From positions 114,408 to 178,407 of the forward strand of contig NZ_BAABMF010000011.1 in assembly GCF_050402865.1 (NCBI RefSeq): DNA of 64,000 nucleotides. Direction: 5' to 3'. The notes beneath the pieces are model-generated. The model saw only the letters and a list, made by a program, of their open reading frames with translations, did no database searches and was not told where the DNA came from. This DNA comes from Clostridium_AF sediminicola (GTDB lineage: Bacteria > Bacillota > Clostridia > Clostridiales > Clostridiaceae). The stretch's first letter is position 1, and each line of letters begins with the position of its first letter. The position numbers and the translations under genes were made by a program. Shown piece by piece: positions 46,096 through 54,937 of the stretch.

Positions 46096-46150
46096 AACAC
46101 TTCACAATTCACAATGCACAATAAAATTGATTTTCTTCTGAAAATCTTTT
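46096..46150. repeat. Heptamer-bounded element, fragment
   Basis: ACAATTC-ACAATGC-ACAATAA heptamers are followed by GATTTTCTTCTGAAAATC, the reverse of the GATTTTCTGCAAGAAAATC block in the copy at 44896-45100. It appears to be one end of the element. Confidence 0.5.
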
Positions 46151-46166
46151 AATTTACAATATTAAA

Positions 46167-46195
46167 ATAACTTATCATCTTTGCTGATAAGTTAT
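46167..46195 (-). terminator. Intrinsic terminator after the ECF S-component gene
   Basis: ATAACTTATCA pairs with TGATAAGTTAT with a seven-base loop and a T-rich run on the minus strand. Confidence 0.75.
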
Positions 46196-46226
46196 TTATT
46201 TATTTTTTAATTATTTATTATTATTT

Positions 46227-46820
46227 CTATCTTCTGATTTTTTTAACAGCTGTAACAACAGATACTACAATGACCATAGATACTGCTGCTTCTGGTAATC
46301 CATTTGTTAATGCTAATCCATATATAACCTTTCCTGATAATGATGGGTCAATTCCTATAGCTTTAGCAAATCTAGCAGCATACAACACATAAATCATTGT
46401 TAAAACACCAAAAGTGTTTATTAATGATCCTATCGCTCCTGCAAAACCAATTTTTATGTTTTCTTTTTTCATTGGAATAGCTTTGTAAACATAATATGTT
46501 CCAATTCCAATAAGTACTCTAGGGAGTACTGCCACCAAAGGATTCAAGAATAAAAATGATGTTGGTGTAGGTGTAACTACAGCTTGATACATACTAAACA
46601 CACCAAATATCAAACCAATCATTGCTCCAACTATTGGACCTTCAATTATTGCTCCAATAATTACCGGCACATGCAAGATAGTTGCTTTAACCATTGGTAA
46701 TGGTATAAACCCCAAACCTGTAAGCCCTAAGAAAATTGAAATCGACGACAACATACCAATAATTGCTATTTGCCTTGTTCCAAACTTTCTTCCAGCATTT
46801 GCACTAATTTTTCTTTCCAT
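46227..46820 (-). CDS. ECF transporter substrate-specific (S) component
   Basis: A 197-residue integral membrane protein with about six segments. The N-terminal helix with TRQIAIIGMLSSISIFLG and the small-residue helices fit the ECF S-component fold, which captures a vitamin or cofactor precursor and works with a shared EcfAAT module. The module is not in the window and the ligand cannot be read. AACGGAGG precedes the ATG. Just upstream is a hairpin GAATATAGCAA/TTGCTTATTC (46858-46885) that might regulate it, but I match it to no riboswitch class. Confidence 0.85.
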   Translation of the reverse strand: MERKISANAGRKFGTRQIAIIGMLSSISIFLGLTGLGFIPLPMVKATILHVPVIIGAIIEGPIVGAMIGLIFGVFSMYQAVVTPTPTSFLFLNPLVAVLPRVLIGIGTYYVYKAIPMKKENIKIGFAGAIGSLINTFGVLTMIYVLYAARFAKAIGIDPSLSGKVIYGLALTNGLPEAAVSMVIVVSVVTAVKKIRR

Positions 46821-46934
46821 TTTACATACCTCCGTTCTTATTCCATAAGGATATAAGTCGAATAAGCAAAACTTGCTATATTCAATTTTTTAAAGTTCGG
46901 CTTTTTTTGCACAGATATAAACAACTTCAACTAA

Positions 46935-46990
46935 AATTTATACAAGTCCAAAACTCATTAATACCTGAGATTTTGTACATATATAAATTA
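46935..46990. repeat. 55-bp palindromic repeat, copy B
   Basis: AAATTTATACAAG at one end and TATATAAATT at the other, with an inner AACTCATTAATACCTGAGATT. It matches copies at 18946-18996 and 49881-49947. It lies between pepV and the ECF gene and may terminate pepV. The rest of 46821-47075 holds no gene. Confidence 0.55.
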
Positions 46991-47075
46991 AGTTTTCGTA
47001 GTGTTTATCTATAAAATACCGACTAATTTTATTTTATCATATTTTTTTTTGTTTTCAAAGAGTATCTATTAAATT

Positions 47076-48467
47076 TTACTTTTTTGCTAATCTATACATA
47101 GCTTCAGCGTAAATCTTTGCATTCATAATTAAATCATCAATATCAATATATTCATCAACCTGATGTGCTAATTCTTCTTGCCCAGGAAATAATGGACCAA
47201 ACGCTACTGTATTTGGCATTTCTTTTGCATAAGTTCCTCCACCTATAGAAAAAGGCTTTCCTTCTAAACCAGTAACATTAGCATATACGTTCATTAATGT
47301 TTTAACCAATTCGTGATCTTCTGAAAAATACAAAGGCGCTTGATGAGACATATTTTGAATAATCATTCCGCTTCCTTCTAATGTCTTATCTATTCCTTTC
47401 ATCATTTCTTCAAATGTATGAGTAACAGGATACCTCAAATTCAATTCTAATTTAACTGTGTTTTCATCCATATCTATTGTACCAACATTAAAAGATAACT
47501 CTCCAGATACATCATCTTTCATATAAACACCAAAGGACTCTCCATTAGTCTCAAATCCCACATTCATATTCATAAATTCAACAAACCTTGTTGCATCACA
47601 TTTTTCAAATTCTAACTCCCCAATAAAAGCAAAGAGTTGCATAATTGCATTCATCCCAATTTCAGGTGTACTACCATGAGCAGATTTTCCTTTAGAAATA
47701 ATAATTACTTTATCTTCAACTTTTTTCGCTGTTATATCAAAACCTAACATTTCTTTAAAATTATCAGCGTATTCAATTATCATATCAGCTCTATTAGTTT
47801 CTATGCACGCTTCACAATAATCTGGAACCATATTTGCTTTGTTACCACCCTTAATATAATTAATTTTTTCTTTACTTCCCTTTACATTAAATTCCTTTAC
47901 TAATTCAAAAACAGTTATTCCCTTTTCACCATTAATTACTGGATAATCAGCATCAGGAGTGAAACCTGCTATAGGAGGTTTTTCTTTAGAAAGATAATAT
48001 TCAATTTCTTCACAACCACTCTCTTCATTTGTACCAAATATTATTCTAATTTTCTTTGATAATTCTGTATTAGATTCTTTAATTGCCTTTAAACCGTACA
48101 AAGCAGCCATTATTGGCCCCTTATCATCAATAGTTCCTCTTCCATATATCTTGTTATCATGAATCTCAGCTCCATAAGGAGGATATTTCCACCCTTTTCC
48201 CTCTGGTACAACATCTAAGTGACCTAATACAGCCACATATTCATCTCCATTACCATATTCAACATATCCAACATAGTTATCCAAATTCACTGTGCGAAAA
48301 CCCATCTCCCTACTCAATTCTAAAGCATATTCTAATGCCTTAGCAGGACCTTCTCCAAAAGGCTTACCCTCAAGTGCTTCTTCTTCTACACTCTTTATTT
48401 GTACAATTTCTCTTGTATTTTTTACTAATTTATCTTTATTTAAATCTATTAATTGATCAAAATTCAT
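47076..48467 (-). CDS. pepV: Dipeptidase PepV (M20 family)
   Basis: A 463-residue zinc dipeptidase of the Sapep/PepV type. Metal and active-site motifs: LGHLDVVPEG near 77, GTIDDKGP near 110, GTNEESGCEEI near 145 and the late GGGTYAKEMPN near 428. The large central lid domain accounts for the length. It follows the patatin gene by 15 bases on the same strand, so the two are likely co-transcribed. It would complete intracellular breakdown of imported or turned-over peptides. Confidence 0.92.
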   Translation of the reverse strand: MNFDQLIDLNKDKLVKNTREIVQIKSVEEEALEGKPFGEGPAKALEYALELSREMGFRTVNLDNYVGYVEYGNGDEYVAVLGHLDVVPEGKGWKYPPYGAEIHDNKIYGRGTIDDKGPIMAALYGLKAIKESNTELSKKIRIIFGTNEESGCEEIEYYLSKEKPPIAGFTPDADYPVINGEKGITVFELVKEFNVKGSKEKINYIKGGNKANMVPDYCEACIETNRADMIIEYADNFKEMLGFDITAKKVEDKVIIISKGKSAHGSTPEIGMNAIMQLFAFIGELEFEKCDATRFVEFMNMNVGFETNGESFGVYMKDDVSGELSFNVGTIDMDENTVKLELNLRYPVTHTFEEMMKGIDKTLEGSGMIIQNMSHQAPLYFSEDHELVKTLMNVYANVTGLEGKPFSIGGGTYAKEMPNTVAFGPLFPGQEELAHQVDEYIDIDDLIMNAKIYAEAMYRLAKK

Positions 48468-48482
48468 AAATACACATCCTTT

Positions 48483-49688
48483 CTATGCAATATTTTGAAG
48501 TAGCACTATTACTATTTCCTTTAAAACTTCATCCTTAACTACTTTTGATAAAATACTATTAGTCTTTATAAATTTAGGTATACTGCTTTTATATTCCTTA
48601 TTGTTAGATTGAAATTTTGTATAAAGCTCTTCCAAAAAATCACCAAGTTCATATATTTTAAATCTTTCCATTTCTAATTCTAAAGCAATTATTTCACATA
48701 ATTCTATACAAATATCTTCATAGTCTCTTTCTTTGTCCAAATCTAACAAATCTACAACTCTAGGAATTATTAATTCAAACAACATCCTTCTATGAGGTAT
48801 TCCTTTATATCCAAATATTTCTCCAATCATATTACAGTTTTCTTTACTTAATTTCCATAATAATTCTGTAAAAAAATCTGGATTATTACTATTATCTATA
48901 TAATATTTATTACCTTTAAGTCCATCAAGTACCTTTAGAGCATCATAATATCCTAGCTTCAAATTCTTTCTTGATGTTTCTTTATTAAAATCTAAAGTAT
49001 TACCCAAATCTTCAGATGGATTTATATAAGTAATATCTAATTTTTTAGTATTGATTTTTCTTTCCACACCAATTCCATAAGTTCTTATTGCAATGATTTT
49101 ATCATATCCTTTAGATAACATTAATCTTATTGGAAAATTATCATATAATCCTCCGTCAATAAAAACTTTACCGTCTAATTTTTCAAGTTTAAATGCTGGA
49201 AAATTAGCACTAGCCATTAAATAATCCTTTACTTTCTCTTTTGGTATATCTTCAACAAAAATTTCCATAGGTTTCATATCTGATAATGATACTGTAACTA
49301 TACCAAAATCAATCTTCGAATTTCTGAGCTTGTCTTCATTGATATTATCATTAATTATCTTTCTTATTGTTTTAGTATCTATGCCTTTATTATTCATAAT
49401 CTTTAATGACTGTCTCAATAAATAAGAAATATTTGTTTGGTTTAATTGATATTTTTTTAATTCATCTAAAATTTCATCGTCTACATCAAATATTTGAGAA
49501 TTGCTAATATTGTACCATAAATCATATGCCTTCTGAAAATCACCTTGAACAAGCATAGCGCCATTTAATGCTCCTATTGATGTCCCTGTAATTGCACTTA
49601 TCTCTATATTTTTTTCCATTAAAGCTTTATATGCTCCTATGTGATAAGCTCCCTTTGCTCCACCGCCTTCTAAAACTAAGCCGTACAT
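48483..49688 (-). CDS. Patatin-like phospholipase family protein
   Basis: A 401-residue protein with an N-terminal patatin lipase domain (~1-210): oxyanion-hole GGGAKGAYHIG, nucleophile elbow GTSIGAL (Ser near 42) and the catalytic Asp in IDGGLYDN near 173. The C-terminal ~190 residues are helical and not recognised. It is likely an intracellular or membrane-peripheral lipid acyl hydrolase. It precedes pepV with only 15 bases between. Confidence 0.9.
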   Translation of the reverse strand: MYGLVLEGGGAKGAYHIGAYKALMEKNIEISAITGTSIGALNGAMLVQGDFQKAYDLWYNISNSQIFDVDDEILDELKKYQLNQTNISYLLRQSLKIMNNKGIDTKTIRKIINDNINEDKLRNSKIDFGIVTVSLSDMKPMEIFVEDIPKEKVKDYLMASANFPAFKLEKLDGKVFIDGGLYDNFPIRLMLSKGYDKIIAIRTYGIGVERKINTKKLDITYINPSEDLGNTLDFNKETSRKNLKLGYYDALKVLDGLKGNKYYIDNSNNPDFFTELLWKLSKENCNMIGEIFGYKGIPHRRMLFELIIPRVVDLLDLDKERDYEDICIELCEIIALELEMERFKIYELGDFLEELYTKFQSNNKEYKSSIPKFIKTNSILSKVVKDEVLKEIVIVLLQNIA

Positions 49689-49880
49689 TTAATCACCTTT
49701 TTCTCTTAAATTTTTATTTATGTTTCAAAATAAAAATATGTAGTTCTAAATTTTTAATAAGCTAATATAACTTATTATACATTATAAAATGCTTATCATA
49801 AATATTTAATGAAACAATTCTTCCATATTCTCTATCTATAATTAACAGTTAAAGTTCTTATCTATAGAGTTCTACCGTGA

Positions 49881-49947
49881 AATTTAATTTATACATGTAC
49901 CAAAATCTCGGGTGATAACGAGTTATGGTACATGTATAAATTAATTA
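49881..49947. repeat. Palindromic repeat, copy C (strong hairpin)
   Basis: AATTTATACATGTACC pairs with GGTACATGTATAAATT, with a CTCG/CGAG inner stem. It shares ends and core with copies A and B but is longer and more perfect. It sits in the 341-base gap between the divergent patatin and TPR genes; the rest of that gap shows nothing I can name. Confidence 0.6.
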
Positions 49948-50029
49948 TTGAACTGAGATATCTATAACTTAGTATAAAAATCATGATCCTCGGATATACT
50001 TTGAGGTAAAACATAAAAGGAGTGAATTT

Positions 50030-50794
50030 ATGAATAACTCAAATATTGAAAATTATGATACAGAAAAATTAGTGAATCGATATCTCACTCATGGTAAGAG
50101 CTTTTTTGAAAAAGGACAAATAGCATCAGCATTTAACTGTTTTAATAAAGCCTTATTATTAGACCCTAATAATTCAGAAACATACCTTGTTCTAGGCGAA
50201 TCCTACATGGGAATGTTTGATTTTGATAATGCAATTAAATATTTAAAAAAATATCTAACTTTTCACCCTAAAAATATAAGAGCACATATTGATTTAACAG
50301 AAGTTTATTCATTGTACGGAGATTATAAAAAAGCCTTAACTCATTGTAATTTTGCTATTACATTACAAAAAAGTAACTTTGCACTATATTATAAAAAAGC
50401 TCATATCTTATATAAATTAGAAAATCTAGAAGATGCAATAGAATCCTATAAAAAATGCATTTATTTAAAAGATGATCATTATGACGCCTATATTGAAATG
50501 TGCGAAATATTAATATTGCTAAAACGTTTTAAAGATGCAATTATTAATTATAACTTTGCAATTAAAATAAATAATAAAAGACATGAAGCATATTATGGCA
50601 TTTCACTAGCATACATAAATCTTGGCATTTACACAGAAGCTTATCGTTACTCAAAAAAAGTATATAAAATCGACCCATTTAATAAAAAAAATAAATGTAA
50701 TTATTTATTACTAAAAAACATGATTAAAAGTAAGTATAAAAATAATAAATTAATTAACTTAAAAGAAACTACGATAAATACCGTAGATAAGTAG
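50030..50794 (+). CDS. Tetratricopeptide-repeat protein
   Basis: A 254-residue protein of about six TPR units (for example ALLLDPNNSETYLVLGESYM and AITLQKSNFALYYKKAHILY), preceded by AAAGGAG. There is no export signal. It has the same general design as the 307-residue TPR protein at 14928 but is a separate gene. It is divergent from the patatin gene. No partner is evident. Confidence 0.85.
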   Translation: MNNSNIENYDTEKLVNRYLTHGKSFFEKGQIASAFNCFNKALLLDPNNSETYLVLGESYMGMFDFDNAIKYLKKYLTFHPKNIRAHIDLTEVYSLYGDYKKALTHCNFAITLQKSNFALYYKKAHILYKLENLEDAIESYKKCIYLKDDHYDAYIEMCEILILLKRFKDAIINYNFAIKINNKRHEAYYGISLAYINLGIYTEAYRYSKKVYKIDPFNKKNKCNYLLLKNMIKSKYKNNKLINLKETTINTVDK

Positions 50795-50823
50795 ATAACT
50801 ACAATATTTATCATAGTTTATAG

Positions 50824-51000
50824 CTATTGATTTTTACTTGTTTGTTTATTAGGTCTTTCTTTATCATTACCTAATTTTCTTGATTCTTTTGAATATCCAA
50901 TTTCATTAGAAGTTTCAAAATTCATTTTATTTAATTCACGCTTAGACTTCTGTTTTGATTTTTTGTTGTTTTTGCTATTCTTGTTATCTTTGTGAGACAT
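50824..51000 (-). CDS. Small basic protein of 58 residues
   Basis: TTAGGAGG precedes an ATG and the frame encodes MSHKDNKNSKNNKKSKQKSK then a segment with NFETSNEIGYSKESRKLG. It is very hydrophilic, Lys/Asn/Ser-rich and likely disordered. The SNEIGYS stretch vaguely resembles the conserved core of small acid-soluble spore proteins, but the match is too short to assign. It converges with the TPR gene. Function is unknown. Confidence 0.6.
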   Translation of the reverse strand: MSHKDNKNSKNNKKSKQKSKRELNKMNFETSNEIGYSKESRKLGNDKERPNKQTSKNQ

Positions 51001-51032
51001 AAATAGACCTCCTAATTTTTATTTCAATGCAC

Positions 51033-51067
51033 TATAAATTGCGAAACTCTTTTCTTCGCAATTTATA
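51033..51067. repeat. Perfect 13-bp hairpin, recurring type
   Basis: TATAAATTGCGAA and its complement around an ACTCTTTTC loop, located just upstream of the 58-residue gene. It matches the hairpin at 44865-44895 and may be a dispersed palindrome rather than a terminator. Confidence 0.55.
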
Positions 51068-51238
51068 ATTATTGTGCCCATATATATTTTTTTTAATATA
51101 GCTAGATTCAAAATTATCATTTTATCTTTTATATAATTTCAGAATTTATTATTGTTATTTTATTCCAGTAGTGATATAATCTTTTTACATGTCTTACCAA
51201 TTTTGGTTTAGAATGATTATTTAAAGGTAGGTGGCTAT

Positions 51239-51382
51239 ATGAAAAAAAATAAAAATAATACTGTTAAAAATCACGAGAAAACACTTCTTTCAAAAAACAG
51301 TCCTAATATGAAAATAAAAAAAGCTATTAAGAAAGATATACCTCAATCTGTAATAGAAGAATGTTTATCAATATTAGGGTAA
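51239..51382 (+). CDS. Small protein of 47 residues
   Basis: GGTAGGTGG precedes an ATG (51239-51241). The frame encodes MKKNKNNTVKNHEKTLLSKN and ends with IPQSVIEECLSILG. The N-terminal half is basic; the last 15 residues could form one amphipathic helix. It stands alone between the his operon and the TPR gene. I recognise no family. Confidence 0.55.
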   Translation: MKKNKNNTVKNHEKTLLSKNSPNMKIKKAIKKDIPQSVIEECLSILG

Positions 51383-51425
51383 AGAACTAACTAAAGGATG
51401 GAATTTATAATTCCTAAAAATAAAT

Positions 51426-51447
51426 AAAACCCACATTTGTGGGTTTT
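51426..51447. terminator. Bidirectional terminator between small gene and hisE
   Basis: AAAACCCACA-TT-TGTGGGTTTT: a 10-bp stem with A/T tracts on both sides, ending the his operon leftward and the 47-residue gene rightward. Confidence 0.85.
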
Positions 51448-51484
51448 AATAAGCCTTTTATATTTGAAACATATTTTTCTTTTT

Positions 51485-51817
51485 TTATAGATTATCAATT
51501 TCTTTTCTTTCTGCTTTTTTGTTTCCAATTTTCTTTCTTCTTTCTGCTAATTCCTCATACACATTTTCAATACTAACATCTTTTTCTGCCATTAGAACTA
51601 ATAAGTGGTACATCAAATCACATAATTCATCTGTTAATTCATTAGAATCAGAATTTTTTGCAGCAATTATAACTTCTGTACTTTCTTCTCCAACTTTCTT
51701 AAGGATTTTATCTAATCCTTTTTGGAACAAATAACTTGTATATGATCCTTCTTCTGGATTCTCTTTTCTCTCTAAAACAATATTATATAAGTCTGATAAA
51801 ACTTTTTCGTTATTCAT
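51485..51817 (-). CDS. hisE: Phosphoribosyl-ATP pyrophosphatase
   Basis: The ATG at 51815-51817 (MNNEKVLSDLYNIV) with AAGGAG upstream gives 110 residues; the longer frame overlaps hisI and lacks a ribosome site. It hydrolyses phosphoribosyl-ATP in step two of histidine synthesis. The helical core with GLDKILKKVGEESTEVIIAAK (here GEESTEVIIAAK) and DELCDLMYHLLVLM is typical. It is separate from hisI, unlike the fused HisIE of enterobacteria, and ends the operon. Confidence 0.94.
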   Translation of the reverse strand: MNNEKVLSDLYNIVLERKENPEEGSYTSYLFQKGLDKILKKVGEESTEVIIAAKNSDSNELTDELCDLMYHLLVLMAEKDVSIENVYEELAERRKKIGNKKAERKEIDNL

Positions 51818-51821
51818 TTTT

Positions 51822-52163
51822 TTACTCCTTAATATTAATTTTTCTATAAAAACAACTTCTATTTCCTGTATGACAAGCTGGTCCTTTTTGTTCAACCTCA
51901 ATAACAAGTGTATCACCATCACAATCTACACTTATACTCTTTACTAACTGAAAATTTCCAGATGTTTCACCTTTATTCCAGAACTGATTTCTTGATCTAC
52001 TCCAAAACCAAGTCTTTCCTGATTCTATTGTTCTTTTTAAAGATTCCTCATTCATATAAGCCATCATTAAAATTTCTTTATCACTATAATCTTGCACTAT
52101 TGTAGGTACAAGTCCATTGCACTTGTCAAAATCTATTTCATTAAATAATTCTTGTATATCCAT
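51822..52163 (-). CDS. hisI: Phosphoribosyl-AMP cyclohydrolase
   Basis: A 113-residue zinc enzyme opening the adenine ring of phosphoribosyl-AMP. Motifs: VLMMAYMNEES-type (EILMMAYMNEESLKRT) near 30, WSRSRNQFWNKGE near 55 and the metal-binding CDGDTLV and GPACHTGNRSCFY. It lies four bases upstream of hisE. Confidence 0.95.
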   Translation of the reverse strand: MDIQELFNEIDFDKCNGLVPTIVQDYSDKEILMMAYMNEESLKRTIESGKTWFWSRSRNQFWNKGETSGNFQLVKSISVDCDGDTLVIEVEQKGPACHTGNRSCFYRKINIKE

Positions 52164-52181
52164 AATTGCCCCCTTTTATTC

Positions 52182-52214
52182 ACAGTTTACAATACACAGT
52201 GCACAGTCTACAGT
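52182..52214. repeat. Heptamer array fragment between hisF and hisI
   Basis: Degenerate heptamers ACAGTTT-ACAATAC-ACAGTGC-ACAGTCT-ACAGTTA occur in the 59-base gap between hisF and hisI. They match the ends of the elements at 22262, 27034 and 44896, without an interior. Confidence 0.6.
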
Positions 52215-52222
52215 TAATATTC

Positions 52223-52984
52223 TTAGTATCTAACTTCAATATCATCTTTACTTAAAAAATCTTTAACTTCATCTATAGTTAATTCTCTGTAATGGAATAA
52301 TGAAGCTGCTAATGCTGCATCTGCGCCAGTTTTTTCAAAGACTTCAGTAAAGTGTTCTAATTTCCCACATCCACCTGAAGCAATAACAGGTATATTTAAA
52401 ATACTACTAATTGCATCAGTTAGGCCTATATCAAATCCAGCCTTAGTTCCATCAGCATCCATACTAGTTAATAATATTTCTCCTGCACCTAAATCTTCTA
52501 CTTTCTTTGCCCATTCTAATGCATCTAATCCTGTATCTATCCTACCGCCATTAATAAATACATTCCATCCACTTCCATCTTCTCTTTTTCTCCCATCAAT
52601 GGCCACTACAACGCACTGACTACCAAATTTCTCAGCTGCATCAGAAATCAACTGTGGATTTCTAATTGCTGCTGAATTAATCGAAATCTTATCAGCCCCT
52701 GCTCGTAAAATATCCTTGAAATCTTCTACTGTTCTTATTCCTCCTCCTACAGTTAATGGAATAAAAACTTTTTCAGCAGTTCTTCTAACTACATCTATCA
52801 TTGTACTCCTACCTTCATGAGTAGCAGTTATATCTAAAAATACAAGTTCGTCAGCTCCTTGTTCATTATAGAACTCTGCTATTTCAACAGGATCACCAAC
52901 ATCTTTTAAATCAACAAAATTAACACCCTTAACAACTCTCCCCATATCTACATCTAAACATGGAATAATTCTTTTTGTTAACAT
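52223..52984 (-). CDS. hisF: Imidazole glycerol phosphate synthase, cyclase subunit
   Basis: A 253-residue beta/alpha barrel that makes IGP and AICAR from PRFAR with ammonia from HisH. The N-terminal RIIPCLDVDMGRVVKGVNF, the catalytic Asp in CLDV and in SMDADGTKAGFD, and the phosphate sites VGGGIRT and ASGGCG are all present. It follows hisA by 15 bases. Confidence 0.96.
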   Translation of the reverse strand: MLTKRIIPCLDVDMGRVVKGVNFVDLKDVGDPVEIAEFYNEQGADELVFLDITATHEGRSTMIDVVRRTAEKVFIPLTVGGGIRTVEDFKDILRAGADKISINSAAIRNPQLISDAAEKFGSQCVVVAIDGRKREDGSGWNVFINGGRIDTGLDALEWAKKVEDLGAGEILLTSMDADGTKAGFDIGLTDAISSILNIPVIASGGCGKLEHFTEVFEKTGADAALAASLFHYRELTIDEVKDFLSKDDIEVRY

Positions 52985-52999
52985 TTATAAGCCCCCTCG

Positions 53000-53716
53000 T
53001 TAACTTTTACTTAATGTAACAGCTTCCCTTAAATCCAAAGTACCACTATAAACTGATTTTCCAGCAATTGCTCCATATAAATTCATATCCTTTAAATCTT
53101 TAATATTTTGGATATCTCTAACTCCCCCAGAAGCTATAATATTGCAAGATATATTTTGTCTTAATTCATCTAATTGTTTTAAATTCGGACCTGCTAAAGT
53201 TCCATCTTTACTGATATCAGTGAAGATAATTGTTTTCACTCCTATTTGCTCCATTTGCTTAGCAAAATCTACAAAGTATACTTCACTTACATCTAACCAA
53301 CCTTGTACAGCAACATAACCATCTTTCGCATCTATCCCAACTGCAATTTTATCTCCGTATTTCTTTACAGCAGTTTTAACAAGATCAGGGTTCTTTAAAG
53401 CTGCAGTTCCAAGAATTACTCTACTTATACCTTTTTTTATTAATAAATCTATTTTATCCATATCCCTTATACCGCCGCCTAATTCAATAGGGATATCTAC
53501 TGTTTCAATAACTTTTGATACAACATCGATATTTTTTAAACTACCTTCAAGAGCACCATCAAGATCTACCATATGTAAATACTCCGCACCTTGAGCTTTA
53601 AAAGATTTTGCTGTTTCTACTGCACTTTCAGCTACTACTTCTGTCTGTTCAAATTTCCCTTGATACAATCTAACGCATTTTCCATCTTTTAAATCTATAG
53701 CTGGTAAAATAATCAT
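53000..53716 (-). CDS. hisA: ProFAR isomerase
   Basis: A 238-residue barrel isomerising ProFAR to PRFAR. IILPAIDLKDGKCVRLYQG holds the first catalytic Asp, with ELGGGIRDM near 78, the second acid in FTDISKDGTLAGPN near 165 and SGGVRD near 198. The start overlaps the hisH stop by four bases. Confidence 0.96.
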   Translation of the reverse strand: MIILPAIDLKDGKCVRLYQGKFEQTEVVAESAVETAKSFKAQGAEYLHMVDLDGALEGSLKNIDVVSKVIETVDIPIELGGGIRDMDKIDLLIKKGISRVILGTAALKNPDLVKTAVKKYGDKIAVGIDAKDGYVAVQGWLDVSEVYFVDFAKQMEQIGVKTIIFTDISKDGTLAGPNLKQLDELRQNISCNIIASGGVRDIQNIKDLKDMNLYGAIAGKSVYSGTLDLREAVTLSKS

Positions 53717-54318
53717 TTTATCATCTCCCCAAAGTTCTTTAACATTTGTAATCCAATATCTCCACTTTTTTCTGGATGAAATTGAAGTCCGTATACATTC
53801 CCACTACTAACTACGCCAGGAACTTTTATTCCATAGTCAGCGTAAGCATTTAGAATACTTTCATCAGCTATATCAGCATAATAAGAATGAACAAAGTATA
53901 CAAAAGATCCTTCTTTCACATCCTTAAGAATAGGAGTTTGGTTTGCATAGTTCAAGCTATTCCATCCCATATGAGGAACTTTATAATCAACATCTAATTT
54001 TACAATGTTCCCTTTAAGGAAACCTAATCCATCACATTCTTTTCCTTCAAAGCTCTTCTCGAATAATAATTGCATTCCAAGACAAATCCCTAATAGAGGT
54101 TTGCCTTTAGAAACTGCCTTTTTAAGAATTATATCCATTCCAATATCTTTTATATGTTTAATAGCATCTGGGAATGCACCAACACCAGGTAAAATTATCC
54201 CATCACTATTCAATATAGTCTCGCTTTCACTTGTTATTACAGAATCTAACCCCAGATATTTAAGAGCATTTTGAACACTCATCAAATTACCCATTCCATA
54301 ATCTACTATAGAAATCAT
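53713..54318 (-). CDS. hisH: Imidazole glycerol phosphate synthase, glutaminase subunit
   Basis: A 201-residue class I glutamine amidotransferase. The catalytic triad is visible: Cys in LLGICLGMQLLFE near 80, and His and Glu in LQFHPEKSGD near 183. The N-terminal IVDYGMGN is typical. It partners HisF, encoded two genes downstream. Confidence 0.95.
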   Translation of the reverse strand: MISIVDYGMGNLMSVQNALKYLGLDSVITSESETILNSDGIILPGVGAFPDAIKHIKDIGMDIILKKAVSKGKPLLGICLGMQLLFEKSFEGKECDGLGFLKGNIVKLDVDYKVPHMGWNSLNYANQTPILKDVKEGSFVYFVHSYYADIADESILNAYADYGIKVPGVVSSGNVYGLQFHPEKSGDIGLQMLKNFGEMIK

Positions 54319-54332
54319 CTTAAGTCCCCCTT

Positions 54333-54932
54333 TTATAATGAACCTTTTGTTGACATAACTCCTTTTATTCTACTATCTTTCTCAACAGCTTCTCTAAGTG
54401 CTCTTCCAAGAGCCTTAAATATCCCCTCGATTTTATGATGATTATTTTTTCCATGAATAATCTTTACATGTAATGTTATTCCCGCATTAAAAGCTAATGC
54501 TCTCAAAAATTCCTCAACCATTTCAGTATCCATAGTTCCAACTCTATCATTTGTAAACTCCGCATCAAATACTAAAAATGGTCTACCACTAATATCTAAT
54601 GATACTAATGCTAATGTTTCATCCATTGGTACATAAGATGTTCCATATCTTTTTATTCCACTTTTATCCCCTAATGCTTCTTTTATACAAGCCCCTAAAG
54701 CTATTCCTACATCTTCAATTGTATGATGAGAGTCTACTTCTAAATCGCCATTTGCTTTTATTTCTATATCCATTAACCCATGCTTAGTCATAAGATTTAA
54801 CATATGGTCGAAAAAACCTATTCCTGTATCTATATTATAATTTCCTGTTCCATCTAAAGAAACATTTACATTTATATCAGTTTCCCCTGTTTTTCTGCTA
54901 ATACCTGCACTTCTATTATCCACAATTTTCAC
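54333..54932 (-). CDS. hisB: Imidazoleglycerol-phosphate dehydratase
   Basis: A 199-residue monofunctional dehydratase. Metal-binding motifs FFDHMLNLMTKHG near 45, DSHHTIEDVGIALG near 68 and the late HGKNNHHKIEGIFKALGR are intact. It has no fused histidinol-phosphatase domain, so that step must be supplied from elsewhere. Confidence 0.96.
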   Translation of the reverse strand: MKIVDNRSAGISRKTGETDINVNVSLDGTGNYNIDTGIGFFDHMLNLMTKHGLMDIEIKANGDLEVDSHHTIEDVGIALGACIKEALGDKSGIKRYGTSYVPMDETLALVSLDISGRPFLVFDAEFTNDRVGTMDTEMVEEFLRALAFNAGITLHVKIIHGKNNHHKIEGIFKALGRALREAVEKDSRIKGVMSTKGSL

Positions 54933-54937
54933 CTCAT

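Noticed and set aside
46821..46930. Vitamin riboswitch before the ECF S-component
   Set aside because: A hairpin is visible, but none of the thiamine, cobalamin, FMN, preQ1 or folate aptamer cores can be recognised.
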